A stretch of 64,000 nt of DNA from Eggerthellaceae bacterium (GTDB lineage: Bacteria > Actinomycetota > Coriobacteriia > Coriobacteriales > Eggerthellaceae). Position numbers and translations under genes: made by a program. The notes beneath the pieces were generated by a model that had not been told where the DNA came from, did not search any database, and saw only the letters and a program-made list of their open reading frames with translations. The stretch is taken from assembly GCA_022791455.1 (NCBI GenBank), contig JAAVZC010000006.1, forward strand, positions 62,001 to 126,000. Reading direction: 5' to 3'. Positions 16,174 to 24,980 of this stretch are shown here, one piece after another; positions within the stretch are counted from its first letter, which is position 1; every line of letters starts with the position of its first letter.

Positions 16174-17577
16174 CTACAGCTCGATCTGCTCCAGGTTGAA
16201 CAGGGCGGCGGCGTAGATCTTGAAGGCCTCGCGCAGTTGGGCGTCGCTCACGCCTTCGTCGGGGCCGTGGATGCCGCCCACCCATTCCGGCATCTCCAGC
16301 CAGGGCATCTCGGGCCCGAAGCTGGCACCGCTGGTGAACTCGCGGGCGTAGGTGCCGCCGCCGATGGTGAAGGGCTCGGCGTCCTCACCGGTCACGTCGT
16401 TGTAGGCGGCCAGCAGCGCCTGGATGGGAGCGCTGTCCGGCTTCACCAGGAAGGGCACCATGAGCAGGGTGTTCTCGAAGCTAGCGCCCAGCGGCTCGGT
16501 GATGGCGGTGATGGATTCCGTGATCTGCTCCGGCGTGGTGGAGGTGGGCCAACGGCTGTCGAGCGTTTGGGTGAAGCGACCGTCCTCCAGCTTGATGGTG
16601 CCGCCGTTCAGGGTCAGCGGGCCGAAGTACTCGTCGGACGTGGCGATGCCCACACCGCTGCCGTCCGGGAAGTCCACCACCTTCTGCACGAACCCCAGGA
16701 AGTCGCGCTCCTGCTGGTTGCCGATGCCGTTCGCCAGCACGTAGTCCGCCAGCAGGCCGATGGCGCTCTTGCCCAGTTCGGGCGTGGAGGCGTGCGCGCT
16801 CTTGCCCTTGGCGTCGATGCGCATGCGGTCGTCGTCCAGATAGGTGACGGTGATGCCTTCCGCCTCGGGCAGGTCGTCCACGCGGCGATTCACAATGCAG
16901 AAGGCCTGGCCGGCCACGGCGTTGGTGGCGCTACCGCCCTCGAATTCCACGAACTCGCCGCCCTCGATGGGGGCGCTCACCACGGTGGCGTCAAAGCCGC
17001 CCTTCTCGCCGTAGCACACGGGGAATTCCGCGTCCGGCGTGAACAGGAAGGCGGGGTCGGCGTAGCGCTCGCGGTAGTAGGGCACGTCGTTCATGCCGGT
17101 TTCCTCGTTCGTGCCGAAGAGGAAGCGGATGGTGTAGGGAAGATCGAGCCCCTGGTCCTTCAGCAGTTTCATGGCGTGCAGCGCCACCACGCTCGGGCCC
17201 TTGTCGTCCAGCACGCCGCGACCCATGAGGTAGCCATCCTTCAGGCTGACGCCGAAGGGCTGGAAGTTCCAGCCGGGGCCGGCGGGCACCACGTCCATGT
17301 GGCCGATGAGGCCGATCTGGGTGTCGGTGGCGCCGGGCAGGTCGGCGTAGCCCATGTAGCCGTCCACGTTGTTGGTCTCGAATCCCAGGCGCTTCGCGAT
17401 GGACAGCGCTTCGTCGAGCGCTTCCGCCGGCCCTGGGCCAAACGGCTTGCCGGGTTCGGCCGCTTCCAAATCTTCCACGCTCTCAATTTCCACCAGGGAT
17501 GCAATGTCGTCGATGACCTGCGACCAGTTGTCTTCAATGTACTTGTCGGCCGCGGCCATAAGTTCGTTGAGTTCCAT
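16174..17577 (-). CDS. M20-family dipeptidase, PepV-type
   Basis: 467 residues, the PepV length. The two-zinc metallopeptidase motifs are clear: GLIGHMDVVPAGPGW (first His/Asp, about residue 85), GRGVLDDKGPSVVAL (bridging Asp, about 118) and FGTNEETGMNDVPYY (catalytic Glu-Glu, about 155). The lid domain follows from about 190 to 360. A further His/Asp region is near ASTPELGKSAIG. PepV hydrolyses a range of dipeptides in the cytosol and frees amino acids for catabolism. The start at 17577 has GGAGGAAGGA immediately upstream; earlier in-frame codons lack a site. It stands alone, transcribed away from a three-hairpin region. Confidence 0.92.
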   Translation of the reverse strand: MELNELMAAADKYIEDNWSQVIDDIASLVEIESVEDLEAAEPGKPFGPGPAEALDEALSIAKRLGFETNNVDGYMGYADLPGATDTQIGLIGHMDVVPAGPGWNFQPFGVSLKDGYLMGRGVLDDKGPSVVALHAMKLLKDQGLDLPYTIRFLFGTNEETGMNDVPYYRERYADPAFLFTPDAEFPVCYGEKGGFDATVVSAPIEGGEFVEFEGGSATNAVAGQAFCIVNRRVDDLPEAEGITVTYLDDDRMRIDAKGKSAHASTPELGKSAIGLLADYVLANGIGNQQERDFLGFVQKVVDFPDGSGVGIATSDEYFGPLTLNGGTIKLEDGRFTQTLDSRWPTSTTPEQITESITAITEPLGASFENTLLMVPFLVKPDSAPIQALLAAYNDVTGEDAEPFTIGGGTYAREFTSGASFGPEMPWLEMPEWVGGIHGPDEGVSDAQLREAFKIYAAALFNLEQIEL

Positions 17578-17704
17578 GCTCTTCCTTCCTCCAAAGGGGT
17601 ATAAGACGCTATAGCACCCCATTATGGAAGCCCCCGCCGCCGCCCAGGCCGAGCCCCGCAAAGTGTTTCTACTTTGTAGCCGCTCACGCACGCGAAACCG
17701 GGAG

Positions 17705-17813
17705 GTGGCTGGATTACCGCACTATTCCAGCCACTTAAAATTCGGAATCTGACCTGGGATTTCTTACGTTTTCCCAGGTCAGAAGCCGGCTGGATTTTCG
17801 CGGTATTCCAGCC
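17705..17813. repeat. Three tandem hairpins between the LuxR and dipeptidase genes
   Basis: Three perfect inverted repeats follow each other: 17705-17734 (GTGGCTGGA/TCCAGCCAC), 17748-17783 (TCTGACCTGGGA/TCCCAGGTCAGA) and 17788-17813 (GGCTGGA/TCCAGCC). The outer two share the same arms and flank the central one symmetrically. None has a T-run. Confidence 0.8.
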
Positions 17814-17828
17814 ATCCACCCGCGCTCC

Positions 17829-18794
17829 CTACGATTCTGCCCAAAACTTCTGCACCAGCTCGGCGCGATTCGCCACGCCGGTTTTCTTGAAGATGTGGTG
17901 GGTGTGGGTCTTCACGGTGCCAATGGCCACCTGCAGCGCTTGGGCGATGCGCTGGTTATCCATCCCCTCCAGCATGTAAGTCATGATCTCCTCCTCGCGC
18001 GCCGACAGCCCATAGCGCTTCGCAAAGTAGGGAATGGCCTCCTTCATCTGCCGCGCTTCGGGCTCCAGCGCATCGATGGCGCGGTCCCGCTTCAGCTGCA
18101 GCGCATCCACCGCGCTACGGGCGGCGTACCCGATGATGCACAGGCTCAGCGCAATCTCGAACACGTTGCGCCGGTACAGGAACTCCGCCAGGAACACGTC
18201 TTCCATCTGGGGTTGCGGCACGAACAGCATCACGGCGGCATCCTCCAGGAACACCAGCAAAACCAGCACGGAGAACACCGCCACCGCCGGCACCTTGCGC
18301 CGGTAGCGCACCTTCTCCACCGCGGACGTGGCACCCAGGTAGCTCAGCCAGAAGTACAGGCTGACCCCCATGAGGAAAAACTGCCGCAGCGTGTACAGCA
18401 ACCACTTGCGCATGGCGTCGCTCACGCCGGGCACCAGGTAGAAAAACAGCGACATCACCACGAACACCACAATGGGGCCGTGCTCCCAAGCTTTGCGCTT
18501 CTCGTTGGTGAAGTCGAGCACCACCAGCCACAGCGGCTGGCACAGAAACACCCCCAGCACAATGTGAGTGAGCGGATCTTCCATGGCGCCCCATTCGGCG
18601 TCGAAGGGAAGGTTTTGGGTGAGGTACTCGTTGTAGAGGATGAACGCCTGCTCCACTCCGTAGGCAATGGTGAAGGCCCCCAAATAAGCGAGGGTTTTCT
18701 TCCGGCACACCGAGAAGGCGGCGAAAGACAGAAACGACGAGGCAACGCACACGGCCACCAAGCAGATGGCGATCAAGTAAGTAAGGGCTGCCAC
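17829..18794 (-). CDS. Membrane LuxR-type regulator (controls the divergent carbamoyl operon?)
   Basis: 321 residues. About seven hydrophobic segments occupy residues 1-235, then a LuxR helix-turn-helix: KRYGLSAREEEIMTYMLEGMDNQRIAQALQVAIGTVKTHTHHIFKKTGVANRAELVQKF. Such membrane-LuxR fusions are numerous in Eggerthellaceae, where they commonly sit next to respiratory or catabolic operons and respond to the substrate. The GTG at 18794 follows GGGAGG. It is divergent from the deiminase operon, 267 bp away, with a 10 bp inverted repeat in between. Control of that operon is inferred from position. Confidence 0.88.
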   Translation of the reverse strand: MAALTYLIAICLVAVCVASSFLSFAAFSVCRKKTLAYLGAFTIAYGVEQAFILYNEYLTQNLPFDAEWGAMEDPLTHIVLGVFLCQPLWLVVLDFTNEKRKAWEHGPIVVFVVMSLFFYLVPGVSDAMRKWLLYTLRQFFLMGVSLYFWLSYLGATSAVEKVRYRRKVPAVAVFSVLVLLVFLEDAAVMLFVPQPQMEDVFLAEFLYRRNVFEIALSLCIIGYAARSAVDALQLKRDRAIDALEPEARQMKEAIPYFAKRYGLSAREEEIMTYMLEGMDNQRIAQALQVAIGTVKTHTHHIFKKTGVANRAELVQKFWAES

Positions 18795-18950
18795 GACTAC
18801 CTCCCGGTTTATAGGGGTTTGGCGTCTTGTTCCCGCTTGCGGTGCCCGGACATGCTGCCGAAGCGGCGCGGGGCGGGGCTTTCCAAACCCTAAGTTTAGC
18901 GGGCAGGTTTAGGCAAGAGGTTTGCCGGTTTATTTGGGTTGAAATTTGCG

Positions 18951-18994
18951 GGCGGCGAAAATCAACCCGATTCTGTCTTCGCAATTTCGCCGCC
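18951..18994. promoter_or_regulatory. Inverted repeat in the LuxR/deiminase divergent region
   Basis: GGCGGCGAAA (18951-18960) and TTTCGCCGCC (18985-18994) are perfect 10 bp inverted copies, interleaved with GGGTTGA/TCAACCC. They lie about 70-110 bases before the deiminase start. Operator of the LuxR protein is a reasonable guess. Confidence 0.4.
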
Positions 18995-19061
18995 AGGCCG
19001 TAGGGTGCGAGCCATCGAGGGGTGCCAAAGAGGAGGCACCAATTCCGCAAAGGAGGAAAAG

Positions 19062-20309
19062 ATGGCAAACACGTTCAGGTATCCGGGTGAGTTCGAGCCG
19101 CAGACCGATGTCTTCGTGGAATGGCTGCCCTACGGCGAGCCTATCAAAGGCTTCGACGCCCTGAAGCCGGTGACCGAGGTGGTGCGCAACCTTATCGAGC
19201 ACGGCGACGTGCAGGTGCACATCAACTGCTGCCCCATGGTGGAGGGTCTGCTGGAGAACTGCAAGGAAACCCTGGCGGCAGCCGGCATCGACCTGGAGCA
19301 GATTGATTTCCTGGAGTACCCGGAAGACCCGAACTCCTTCTACTTCCGCGACAACGGCCCCAACATCATGGTGGACGACGAGGGCCACACCCTGGTGGTG
19401 AACCCCAGCTGGAGCTTCTACGGCCGCTACGAAAAGAACGAGGGCCTGCGCGACCTCTCCCGCCAGATTGGCGTGCATGCCGCCATCGGCCTGGGCTGCT
19501 ACGACGTGCTGAGCTCGGACATGGTGTCCGAGGGCGGCGACCGCGAGTTCGACGGCAACGGCGTGCTCATGTGCATCGAGGACACCGAAGTACGCAAGCG
19601 CAACCCCGGCTTCACCCGCGACGAGGTGGAGGCGGAGTTCAAGCGCATCTGGAACGTGGAGAAGGTCATCTGGCTGCCGCAGCCGCTCTACGATGACGAC
19701 GACTTCCGCATGGCGCCGCTGGACTACGAAGCCGACGGCACCCCCATTGTGGGCGCCTCCTTCGCCGCCCATACCGACGAGATGTGCCGCTTCGTGGCCG
19801 CCGACACCATTCTGCTGGCCGAAGTGACCGAAGAGGAAGCGGCCGCCAACGTCATCTCCGCCGAGAACAAGCGCCGCCTGGACGCCGCCTACGAGGTGGT
19901 TTCGAAGGCCACCGACGTGAACGGCAACCCCTACAAGATTCTGCGCATTCCCGCCTCCGCCCACATCCAGTACATCCAGCGCCCCGGCGACGACCTGTAC
20001 GACTACTACCACGAACTGGTGGGCGACGCCTTCATGGACGGCACCCCCTGGCCCGAAGACGAGCTGCACCTGTTCGGCGCCACCAGCTACTGCAACTTCC
20101 TGGTGTGCAACGGCGTTGTACTGGGCCAGCGCTATTGGCAGGAGGGCATGGACGAGGCCATTCGCGAGAAGGATCAGCAGGCCGAAGCGGCCCTGAACGC
20201 CGCCTTCCCCGACCGCAAGGTGGTCATGATCGACTCGCTGGCGCTGAACATGGCCGGCGGCGGCGTCCACTGCTGGACCAAGAACGCCTACGTGCCGAAG
20301 GCCCAGTAA
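19062..20309 (+). CDS. Agmatine/peptidyl-arginine deiminase family hydrolase
   Basis: 415 residues; agmatine deiminases usually have about 370. The guanidino-modifying fold is recognisable: FRDNGP at 95-100, SEGGDREFDGNG at 156-167, AHTDEMCRF at 236-244 (catalytic His237 and Asp239), and GGGVHCWT at 399-406 with nucleophile Cys404. The family releases ammonia from a guanidino group to give a ureido product (agmatine to N-carbamoylputrescine, or arginine to citrulline). The next genes, a carbamoyltransferase, a carrier and carbamate kinase, fit a three-step path to ATP. An insertion of about 40 residues around 175-215, and the atypical carbamoyltransferase, leave the substrate open. A perfect AAAGGAGG precedes the ATG. 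Confidence 0.85.
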   Translation: MANTFRYPGEFEPQTDVFVEWLPYGEPIKGFDALKPVTEVVRNLIEHGDVQVHINCCPMVEGLLENCKETLAAAGIDLEQIDFLEYPEDPNSFYFRDNGPNIMVDDEGHTLVVNPSWSFYGRYEKNEGLRDLSRQIGVHAAIGLGCYDVLSSDMVSEGGDREFDGNGVLMCIEDTEVRKRNPGFTRDEVEAEFKRIWNVEKVIWLPQPLYDDDDFRMAPLDYEADGTPIVGASFAAHTDEMCRFVAADTILLAEVTEEEAAANVISAENKRRLDAAYEVVSKATDVNGNPYKILRIPASAHIQYIQRPGDDLYDYYHELVGDAFMDGTPWPEDELHLFGATSYCNFLVCNGVVLGQRYWQEGMDEAIREKDQQAEAALNAAFPDRKVVMIDSLALNMAGGGVHCWTKNAYVPKAQ

Positions 20310-20402
20310 CCCCCGTTCGCAATTCCGCGGCGCGGGCGCCCCAGTCCCGGGCGGCGCCCGCGCCCCTTCCCCTTCCCCCGACATATTTAGAAAGGAACCA
20401 TC

Positions 20403-21455
20403 ATGGGAAACCCGATTCTTGGTAAGGACTTCATCAACCTGCGCGACTTCACCCCCGAGCAGTTCCGCTACCTGCTGGACCTGGCCCACGAGCTGAAAGC
20501 CGAGAAGCGCGCCGGCGTCGACCAGCGCCGCTTCGTGAACAAGGACGTCATCGCCCAGTTCGAGTGGGGAAGCACCCGCACCCGCTGTGCCTTCGAGACC
20601 TCCTGCCATGACCTGGGGCTCGGCTTCACCTACCTCTCCAACTCCCACGTGGGCGTGCAGGAGACGGTGAAGGACACCATCCGTGTGTTCAACGAGATGT
20701 ACGATGCCATCGTGTGGCGCTCCCAGGGCCCCGAGAAGTTCATGTACCAGATTGCCGAGTACGCCGACATCCCCGTCATCAACGCGCTGACCACCGAGGA
20801 CCATCCCACCCAGATGCTGGCGGACGCCATGACGCTGGAAGAGCTGTGGGGCGGCCCTGGCTCCTGCAAGGGGAAGAAGCTGGCCTACACCGGTGCCTGC
20901 GCCATTTCGCCGTTGTGGTACGGCCGCATGTGCGCGCTGCTGGGCATGGACTGCTACGCCATCGGTCCGGACCTGTACGACCACAAGATGCTGCCGGAGT
21001 ACGTGGAAGAGCTGGAGGGCCTGTTCGCGAAGTGGGCGCCGGAGAACAAGCTGGTGATCTCCGATGACGTGAACCTGCTGAAGGGCATGGACATCGTGAC
21101 CACCGAGGAGTGGGAGTACACCACCTCCTCCACCGGCGACGACCACGGCTATGACGCCTGGATGTCCTATGCGAAGGACCTCATTCCCTACCGCCTCACC
21201 AGCGAGCTGATGGAGATTGTGGACAACCCGAACTGCGTGGTGCTGCACATGCTGCCCTCGCTCCACAACGCCGATCACTCCTTGGGCCAGCAGCTGCTCG
21301 CGCAAGCGCCGGACGAGGAATCACGCAAGATCATCACCGAGGGCATGGAGATTTCCGACGAGCTGTTCGAGAAGCACGCCGCCGAGATCTTCCGCGAGGC
21401 GGGCAACCGCCAGCACACCATCAAGGCCGTTCTCGCCGCCACGATGGGCATCTAG
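20403..21455 (+). CDS. Aspartate/ornithine carbamoyltransferase family enzyme, atypical substrate site
   Basis: 350 residues. The carbamoyl-phosphate site is intact: STRTR at 57-61 and HPTQ at 134-137. The amino-acid side differs from ornithine carbamoyltransferase. The usual GDxRNN block reads AYTGACAISPLW (161-172), SMG of the mobile loop reads SYA (255-257, DAWMSYAKD), and HCLP reads HMLP (282-285). In an operon with a deiminase and carbamate kinase it should run in the catabolic direction, splitting a carbamoylated product into an amine and carbamoyl phosphate. Putrescine carbamoyltransferase is the default guess; another amine is possible. AAAGGAACC precedes the ATG. It lies 93 bp after the deiminase gene. 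Confidence 0.88.
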   Translation: MGNPILGKDFINLRDFTPEQFRYLLDLAHELKAEKRAGVDQRRFVNKDVIAQFEWGSTRTRCAFETSCHDLGLGFTYLSNSHVGVQETVKDTIRVFNEMYDAIVWRSQGPEKFMYQIAEYADIPVINALTTEDHPTQMLADAMTLEELWGGPGSCKGKKLAYTGACAISPLWYGRMCALLGMDCYAIGPDLYDHKMLPEYVEELEGLFAKWAPENKLVISDDVNLLKGMDIVTTEEWEYTTSSTGDDHGYDAWMSYAKDLIPYRLTSELMEIVDNPNCVVLHMLPSLHNADHSLGQQLLAQAPDEESRKIITEGMEISDELFEKHAAEIFREAGNRQHTIKAVLAATMGI

Positions 21456-21526
21456 CTTCTGACTTCGGGGCGGCCGCACCGGCCAAGACGCGGCCGCCCT
21501 TCCCTTCCATCCGAAAGGATCTTCCC

Positions 21527-22807
21527 ATGGATACTAAGAAATCCAACCTGCGCGCCTGGCTCACCGTTTTGGGCTGCGGCATGCTCATCGCCGGCTCGGT
21601 GACCTTCTACACCGTGGTTATCGGCAACTTCTTCGTGCCCGCCTCCGAGGCGCTCGGCTCCGATTATTCCAGCATCTCGCTGTACTCCACCCTGGTCTAC
21701 ATTGGCATCGCCTGCGGCCTGCCCTTTGTGGGGAATTGGCTGGAGAAGATTCCGCCCATCGGCATTGCCGGTTTCGCGGCGCTGCAGTCGGCCGTGGTAG
21801 CGGTGCTGTCCTTTAGCCAGAGCGTGGTGTGGTGGTGGATCGGCGGCTGGCTGATTGGCGTTGGCATGGCCTTCACCAGCATCGTGTTTATTTCCACGGT
21901 GCTCACCAACTGGTTCTCGAAGAAGACCGGCTTCGCCATCGGCCTGGCCTGGGCGCTGGCCAGCGTGGCCTCCGCCATCATGAGCCCGGTGACCGTTTCC
22001 CTCATGGAGATGATGGACTGGCGCACCAGCCTGCTCATCTTCGCCATCGTGGGCGCGGTGCTGGCAGTGCCGGCGGCGCTGTTCCTGGTTTCCTACAGCC
22101 CCGAGCGCAAGGGCATGAAGCCCTACGGTTGGGAGCCCACTACTGCGGGCGAAGAGGTAGTGGAGACCGGTGTGCCCGCTAAGCGCGCGGTGCGTTCGCT
22201 GGCCTTCGTGCTGGTGGCGCTGGCGCTGGCGCTCACCCAGATTGTGTCCGTCATCAACGCCTACTTCCCCATGTACGCGGAAAGCGTCGGGTTCGCCCCC
22301 ACCGTTGGCGCCTTCATGATTTCCGTGGCGCTCATGTTCGACATTGCGCTGAACCCCATCATTGGCGCCACTATCGACAAGTTCGGCGCCATCAAGGCCT
22401 TCGTGGCGTGGTCCTGCGTGGGCATCCTGTCCATGCTCATCCTGCTGGTGAGCGCCGGCAACGAGCTTTTGGCCTACCTGGGCGCCGGCCTGGGCGACAC
22501 CCTGTACGTGCTGCTGGGCGTGGGCATTGCCAGCGTGGCTTCCACCGTGTTCGGCACCAAGGACTACGGCAAGATCTTCGCCTACATCACCATCTTCGGC
22601 TTCGCTGCCGGTTCGGTGGGCGGCTTTATCATCGCCTCCCTCTACGAGGGCACGGGCTCGTTCGAAGCGGTGTTCATGTTCTGCATCATTACCGTTGTGG
22701 TGATCATGGCCGCCGTCATCGCCGCCGGCATCAGCGGCAAGAAGCTGCCGCATGTGGAGGAAACCGCCGACCCGACCGTGGAGGAGAAGTTGGCCGCCGC
22801 ACGGTAG
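21527..22807 (+). CDS. MFS transporter of the carbamoyl operon
   Basis: 426 residues with twelve predicted membrane segments in two halves joined by a cytoplasmic loop at about 200-225 (ERKGMKPYGWEPTTAGEE). The N half has GVGMAFTSIVFISTVLTNWFSKKTGFAIGLA, a pattern seen in OFA-type and related MFS carriers. Position between the carbamoyltransferase and carbamate kinase genes argues for uptake of the guanidino substrate or exchange for the amine product. This is inference; arginine and agmatine exchangers of classical pathways are usually of the APC type. AAAGGATC precedes the ATG. The acidic C-terminal tail (HVEETADPTVEEK) is cytoplasmic. Confidence 0.85.
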   Translation: MDTKKSNLRAWLTVLGCGMLIAGSVTFYTVVIGNFFVPASEALGSDYSSISLYSTLVYIGIACGLPFVGNWLEKIPPIGIAGFAALQSAVVAVLSFSQSVVWWWIGGWLIGVGMAFTSIVFISTVLTNWFSKKTGFAIGLAWALASVASAIMSPVTVSLMEMMDWRTSLLIFAIVGAVLAVPAALFLVSYSPERKGMKPYGWEPTTAGEEVVETGVPAKRAVRSLAFVLVALALALTQIVSVINAYFPMYAESVGFAPTVGAFMISVALMFDIALNPIIGATIDKFGAIKAFVAWSCVGILSMLILLVSAGNELLAYLGAGLGDTLYVLLGVGIASVASTVFGTKDYGKIFAYITIFGFAAGSVGGFIIASLYEGTGSFEAVFMFCIITVVVIMAAVIAAGISGKKLPHVEETADPTVEEKLAAAR

Positions 22808-22918
22808 CAGCAAGGACCGCCGGCTGAACGGCACCCCTTCCCCAAGTTAACCCGTCGGCTCGTCAGCCCTCCCCGCTGCCGGGCCGACCCCTTCCCCAGC
22901 CCCAAAGAAAGGACCCCC

Positions 22919-23872
22919 ATGAACGGAAAAGAGAAAGTAGTCATTGCGCTTGGCGGCAACGCGCTGCAGTCGAAGGACTCCGACGGCACTGCCGCTTCGC
23001 AGCTGACCGTGGTAAAAGACACCGTGGAGATTTTGGCGGAGCTTTCCGCCGCCGGCTACGAGATGGCCGTCGTGCACGGCAACGGCCCGCAAGTGGGCCG
23101 CATCCTGCTGTCGAGCGAAACCGCCAAAGACGTGGTGCCGCCGATGCCGCTGGAAGTGTGCGGCGCCATGAGCCAGGGCTACATTGGCTACCACATTCAG
23201 CAGGCCTTCGGTCACGAGCTGGCCAAACACGGAATTGACGCGCCGGTGGTGACGCTGGCCACGCAGACTATCGTGGACGCCGCCGACCCCTCCTTCGAGA
23301 ACCCCACCAAGCCCATCGGCCCCTTCTACAACGAAGCGGAGGCGCGGCAGCTAGAGGCCGAGCGCGGGTACGTCATGCGCGAGGACGCAGCCCGCGGCGG
23401 CTGGCGGCGCGTGGTGGCCAGCCCCAAGCCTGTGAAGATTGTTGAGGAGAAGGCCATCGAGCTTTTGTGGCCGGACGCCATCGTGGTGTGCGTGGGCGGG
23501 GGCGGCATCCCCGTGGTGCAGAACGCCGACGGCTCGCTGGAGGGCGTTGCCGCCGTCATCGACAAGGACTTCGGCGCGGAGCTGCTGGCGGAGAACGTGG
23601 GCGCCGACACGCTGCTCATCCTGACCGAGGTGGAGAAGGTGGCCGTAAACTTCGGCACGCCCGACCAGGTGGATCTCGACCACTTGTCCCTCGAGGAAGC
23701 GGCCCGCTATTGCGCCGAGGGCCAGTTCGGCAGCGGATCCATGCAGCCCAAGGTGGAGGCCTGCATGAAGTTCGTCCGCGCCAACCCCTCCAAGCGCGCC
23801 ATCATCACCAGCCTTGCGAAGGCCCGCGAGGCGCTCGCCAGCGAAACCGGCACCCATTTCACCTACGCGTAA
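22919..23872 (+). CDS. arcC: Carbamate kinase
   Basis: 317 residues, typical. The amino-acid kinase fold is clear: VVIALGGNALQ at 7-17, VVHGNGPQVGRILL at 50-63, the PMPLEVCGAMSQGYIGYHIQQ segment typical of carbamate kinase, VVCVGGGGIPVV near 195, and KVEACMKFV near 280. It transfers the phosphate of carbamoyl phosphate to ADP, giving ATP, ammonia and CO2. It is the energy-yielding last step of the operon. AAAGGA stands before the ATG. The transcript ends in the hairpin at 23919-23981. Confidence 0.96.
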   Translation: MNGKEKVVIALGGNALQSKDSDGTAASQLTVVKDTVEILAELSAAGYEMAVVHGNGPQVGRILLSSETAKDVVPPMPLEVCGAMSQGYIGYHIQQAFGHELAKHGIDAPVVTLATQTIVDAADPSFENPTKPIGPFYNEAEARQLEAERGYVMREDAARGGWRRVVASPKPVKIVEEKAIELLWPDAIVVCVGGGGIPVVQNADGSLEGVAAVIDKDFGAELLAENVGADTLLILTEVEKVAVNFGTPDQVDLDHLSLEEAARYCAEGQFGSGSMQPKVEACMKFVRANPSKRAIITSLAKAREALASETGTHFTYA

Positions 23873-23918
23873 GCCGGGTTCGCTTTCGCGTACCAAGTTC
23901 GCATTTTTTTGCACAATT

Positions 23919-23981
23919 CGTCAAGGCTGTGACCTGCGGAAACACCATGTTTTGCCTGGTCAAAGCCTTGACGTGTTTTTT
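23919..23981 (+). terminator. Terminator of the deiminase-carbamate kinase operon
   Basis: CGTCAAGGCT (23919-23928) pairs with AGCCTTGACG (23964-23973), extended inwards by TGACC/GGTCA with one bulge, and is followed by six T. The converging ZIP gene ends 17 bases further on. Confidence 0.8.
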
Positions 23982-23997
23982 CGAGGTTGGTACGCCC

Positions 23998-24864
23998 TTA
24001 GAAGAAGATCATCAGCATGCCCAGGGCTAGGCCTACCATGAAGGCGAAGGCGGGGAGTTTGCTGCGGTAGATGAGATAGGCTTCCGGCATGATCTCGCCG
24101 AACACCACGTAGAGCATGGCGCCGCCGGCGAAACCGAGCGAGGCGCACAGCCCCATGGGGCCGATGTCGCCCAGCCAAAGCCCCAGCCACGCGCCGAACA
24201 AGGTGGGCAGGCCGCACAGCGCCGTCAGCAGCACCGCGCGCACGCGCCCCATGCCGCCGCTGATGAGCGGCACCGAAACCGCCATGCCCTCGGGAATGTT
24301 GTGCAGGCCAATGAGCACTGCCATGATCATGCCGCTTCCCAGCATGAGGTTGTCGGAAATGGCGAAGCTGGCGCCGATGGTCATGCCCTCGGGGATGTTG
24401 TGCAGCGCAATGGCGCAGGCCATCACGATACCGGCGACCACAAGCGAAGCCCGCGAGTCCTTCTGGCGCCGATGCATGTTCAGGTGGTCGGCGTGGATAA
24501 GCTCGTCGATGTCATCGTGGGTTTCCGGATGATCCTGGGCCGCCGTGTGGGACACCTCGGCGCGCGTACGGCGATCGATCAGGTAGTTTAGCCCGTACAC
24601 CACCGCCACGCCCACTGCTACGGCCGCGATCACCAGCAGAATGCCGTGATCCATAATGGTGCTGGCGGCTTCTTCCGCCTCAATCAGCAGGTCGAAGCAG
24701 ACCATGGCGGTCATCACGCCGCCGGCAAACGCCAAAAGCAGGCTGATAGTGCGGTTCGATTCGCTCTTGAACAGCGCTCCCACCAAGCCACCCACTCCGG
24801 TGCCCCCGGCGCCGGAAAGCAGCGTGACAATTGTGACAAACCAAAACGGGTCGATAGTTTCCAT
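23998..24864 (-). CDS. ZIP-family metal transporter
   Basis: 288 residues with eight predicted membrane helices. A cytoplasmic His/Asp-rich loop lies between helices III and IV (DHPETHDDIDELIHADHLNMHRR). Helices IV and V carry the metal-site motifs ALHNIPEGMTIG and GLHNIPEGMAVS, diagnostic of ZupT-like ZIP proteins. Uptake of zinc, iron or manganese is expected. The ATG at 24864 was chosen because GAGGA stands 7 bases before it; a TTG seven codons earlier is less likely. Single gene, convergent with the carbamate kinase operon. Confidence 0.92.
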   Translation of the reverse strand: METIDPFWFVTIVTLLSGAGGTGVGGLVGALFKSESNRTISLLLAFAGGVMTAMVCFDLLIEAEEAASTIMDHGILLVIAAVAVGVAVVYGLNYLIDRRTRAEVSHTAAQDHPETHDDIDELIHADHLNMHRRQKDSRASLVVAGIVMACAIALHNIPEGMTIGASFAISDNLMLGSGMIMAVLIGLHNIPEGMAVSVPLISGGMGRVRAVLLTALCGLPTLFGAWLGLWLGDIGPMGLCASLGFAGGAMLYVVFGEIMPEAYLIYRSKLPAFAFMVGLALGMLMIFF

Positions 24865-24980
24865 GGGAAGATCCTCAGGACTCAACGGACAAGTGCCTCT
24901 ATTGTGACGCTACAACGCAAGACCTTCTCTCTGAATCGAGAAAAAGTCGTTCAAGATTAATCTTCCGTAGCGCAGCGGAA

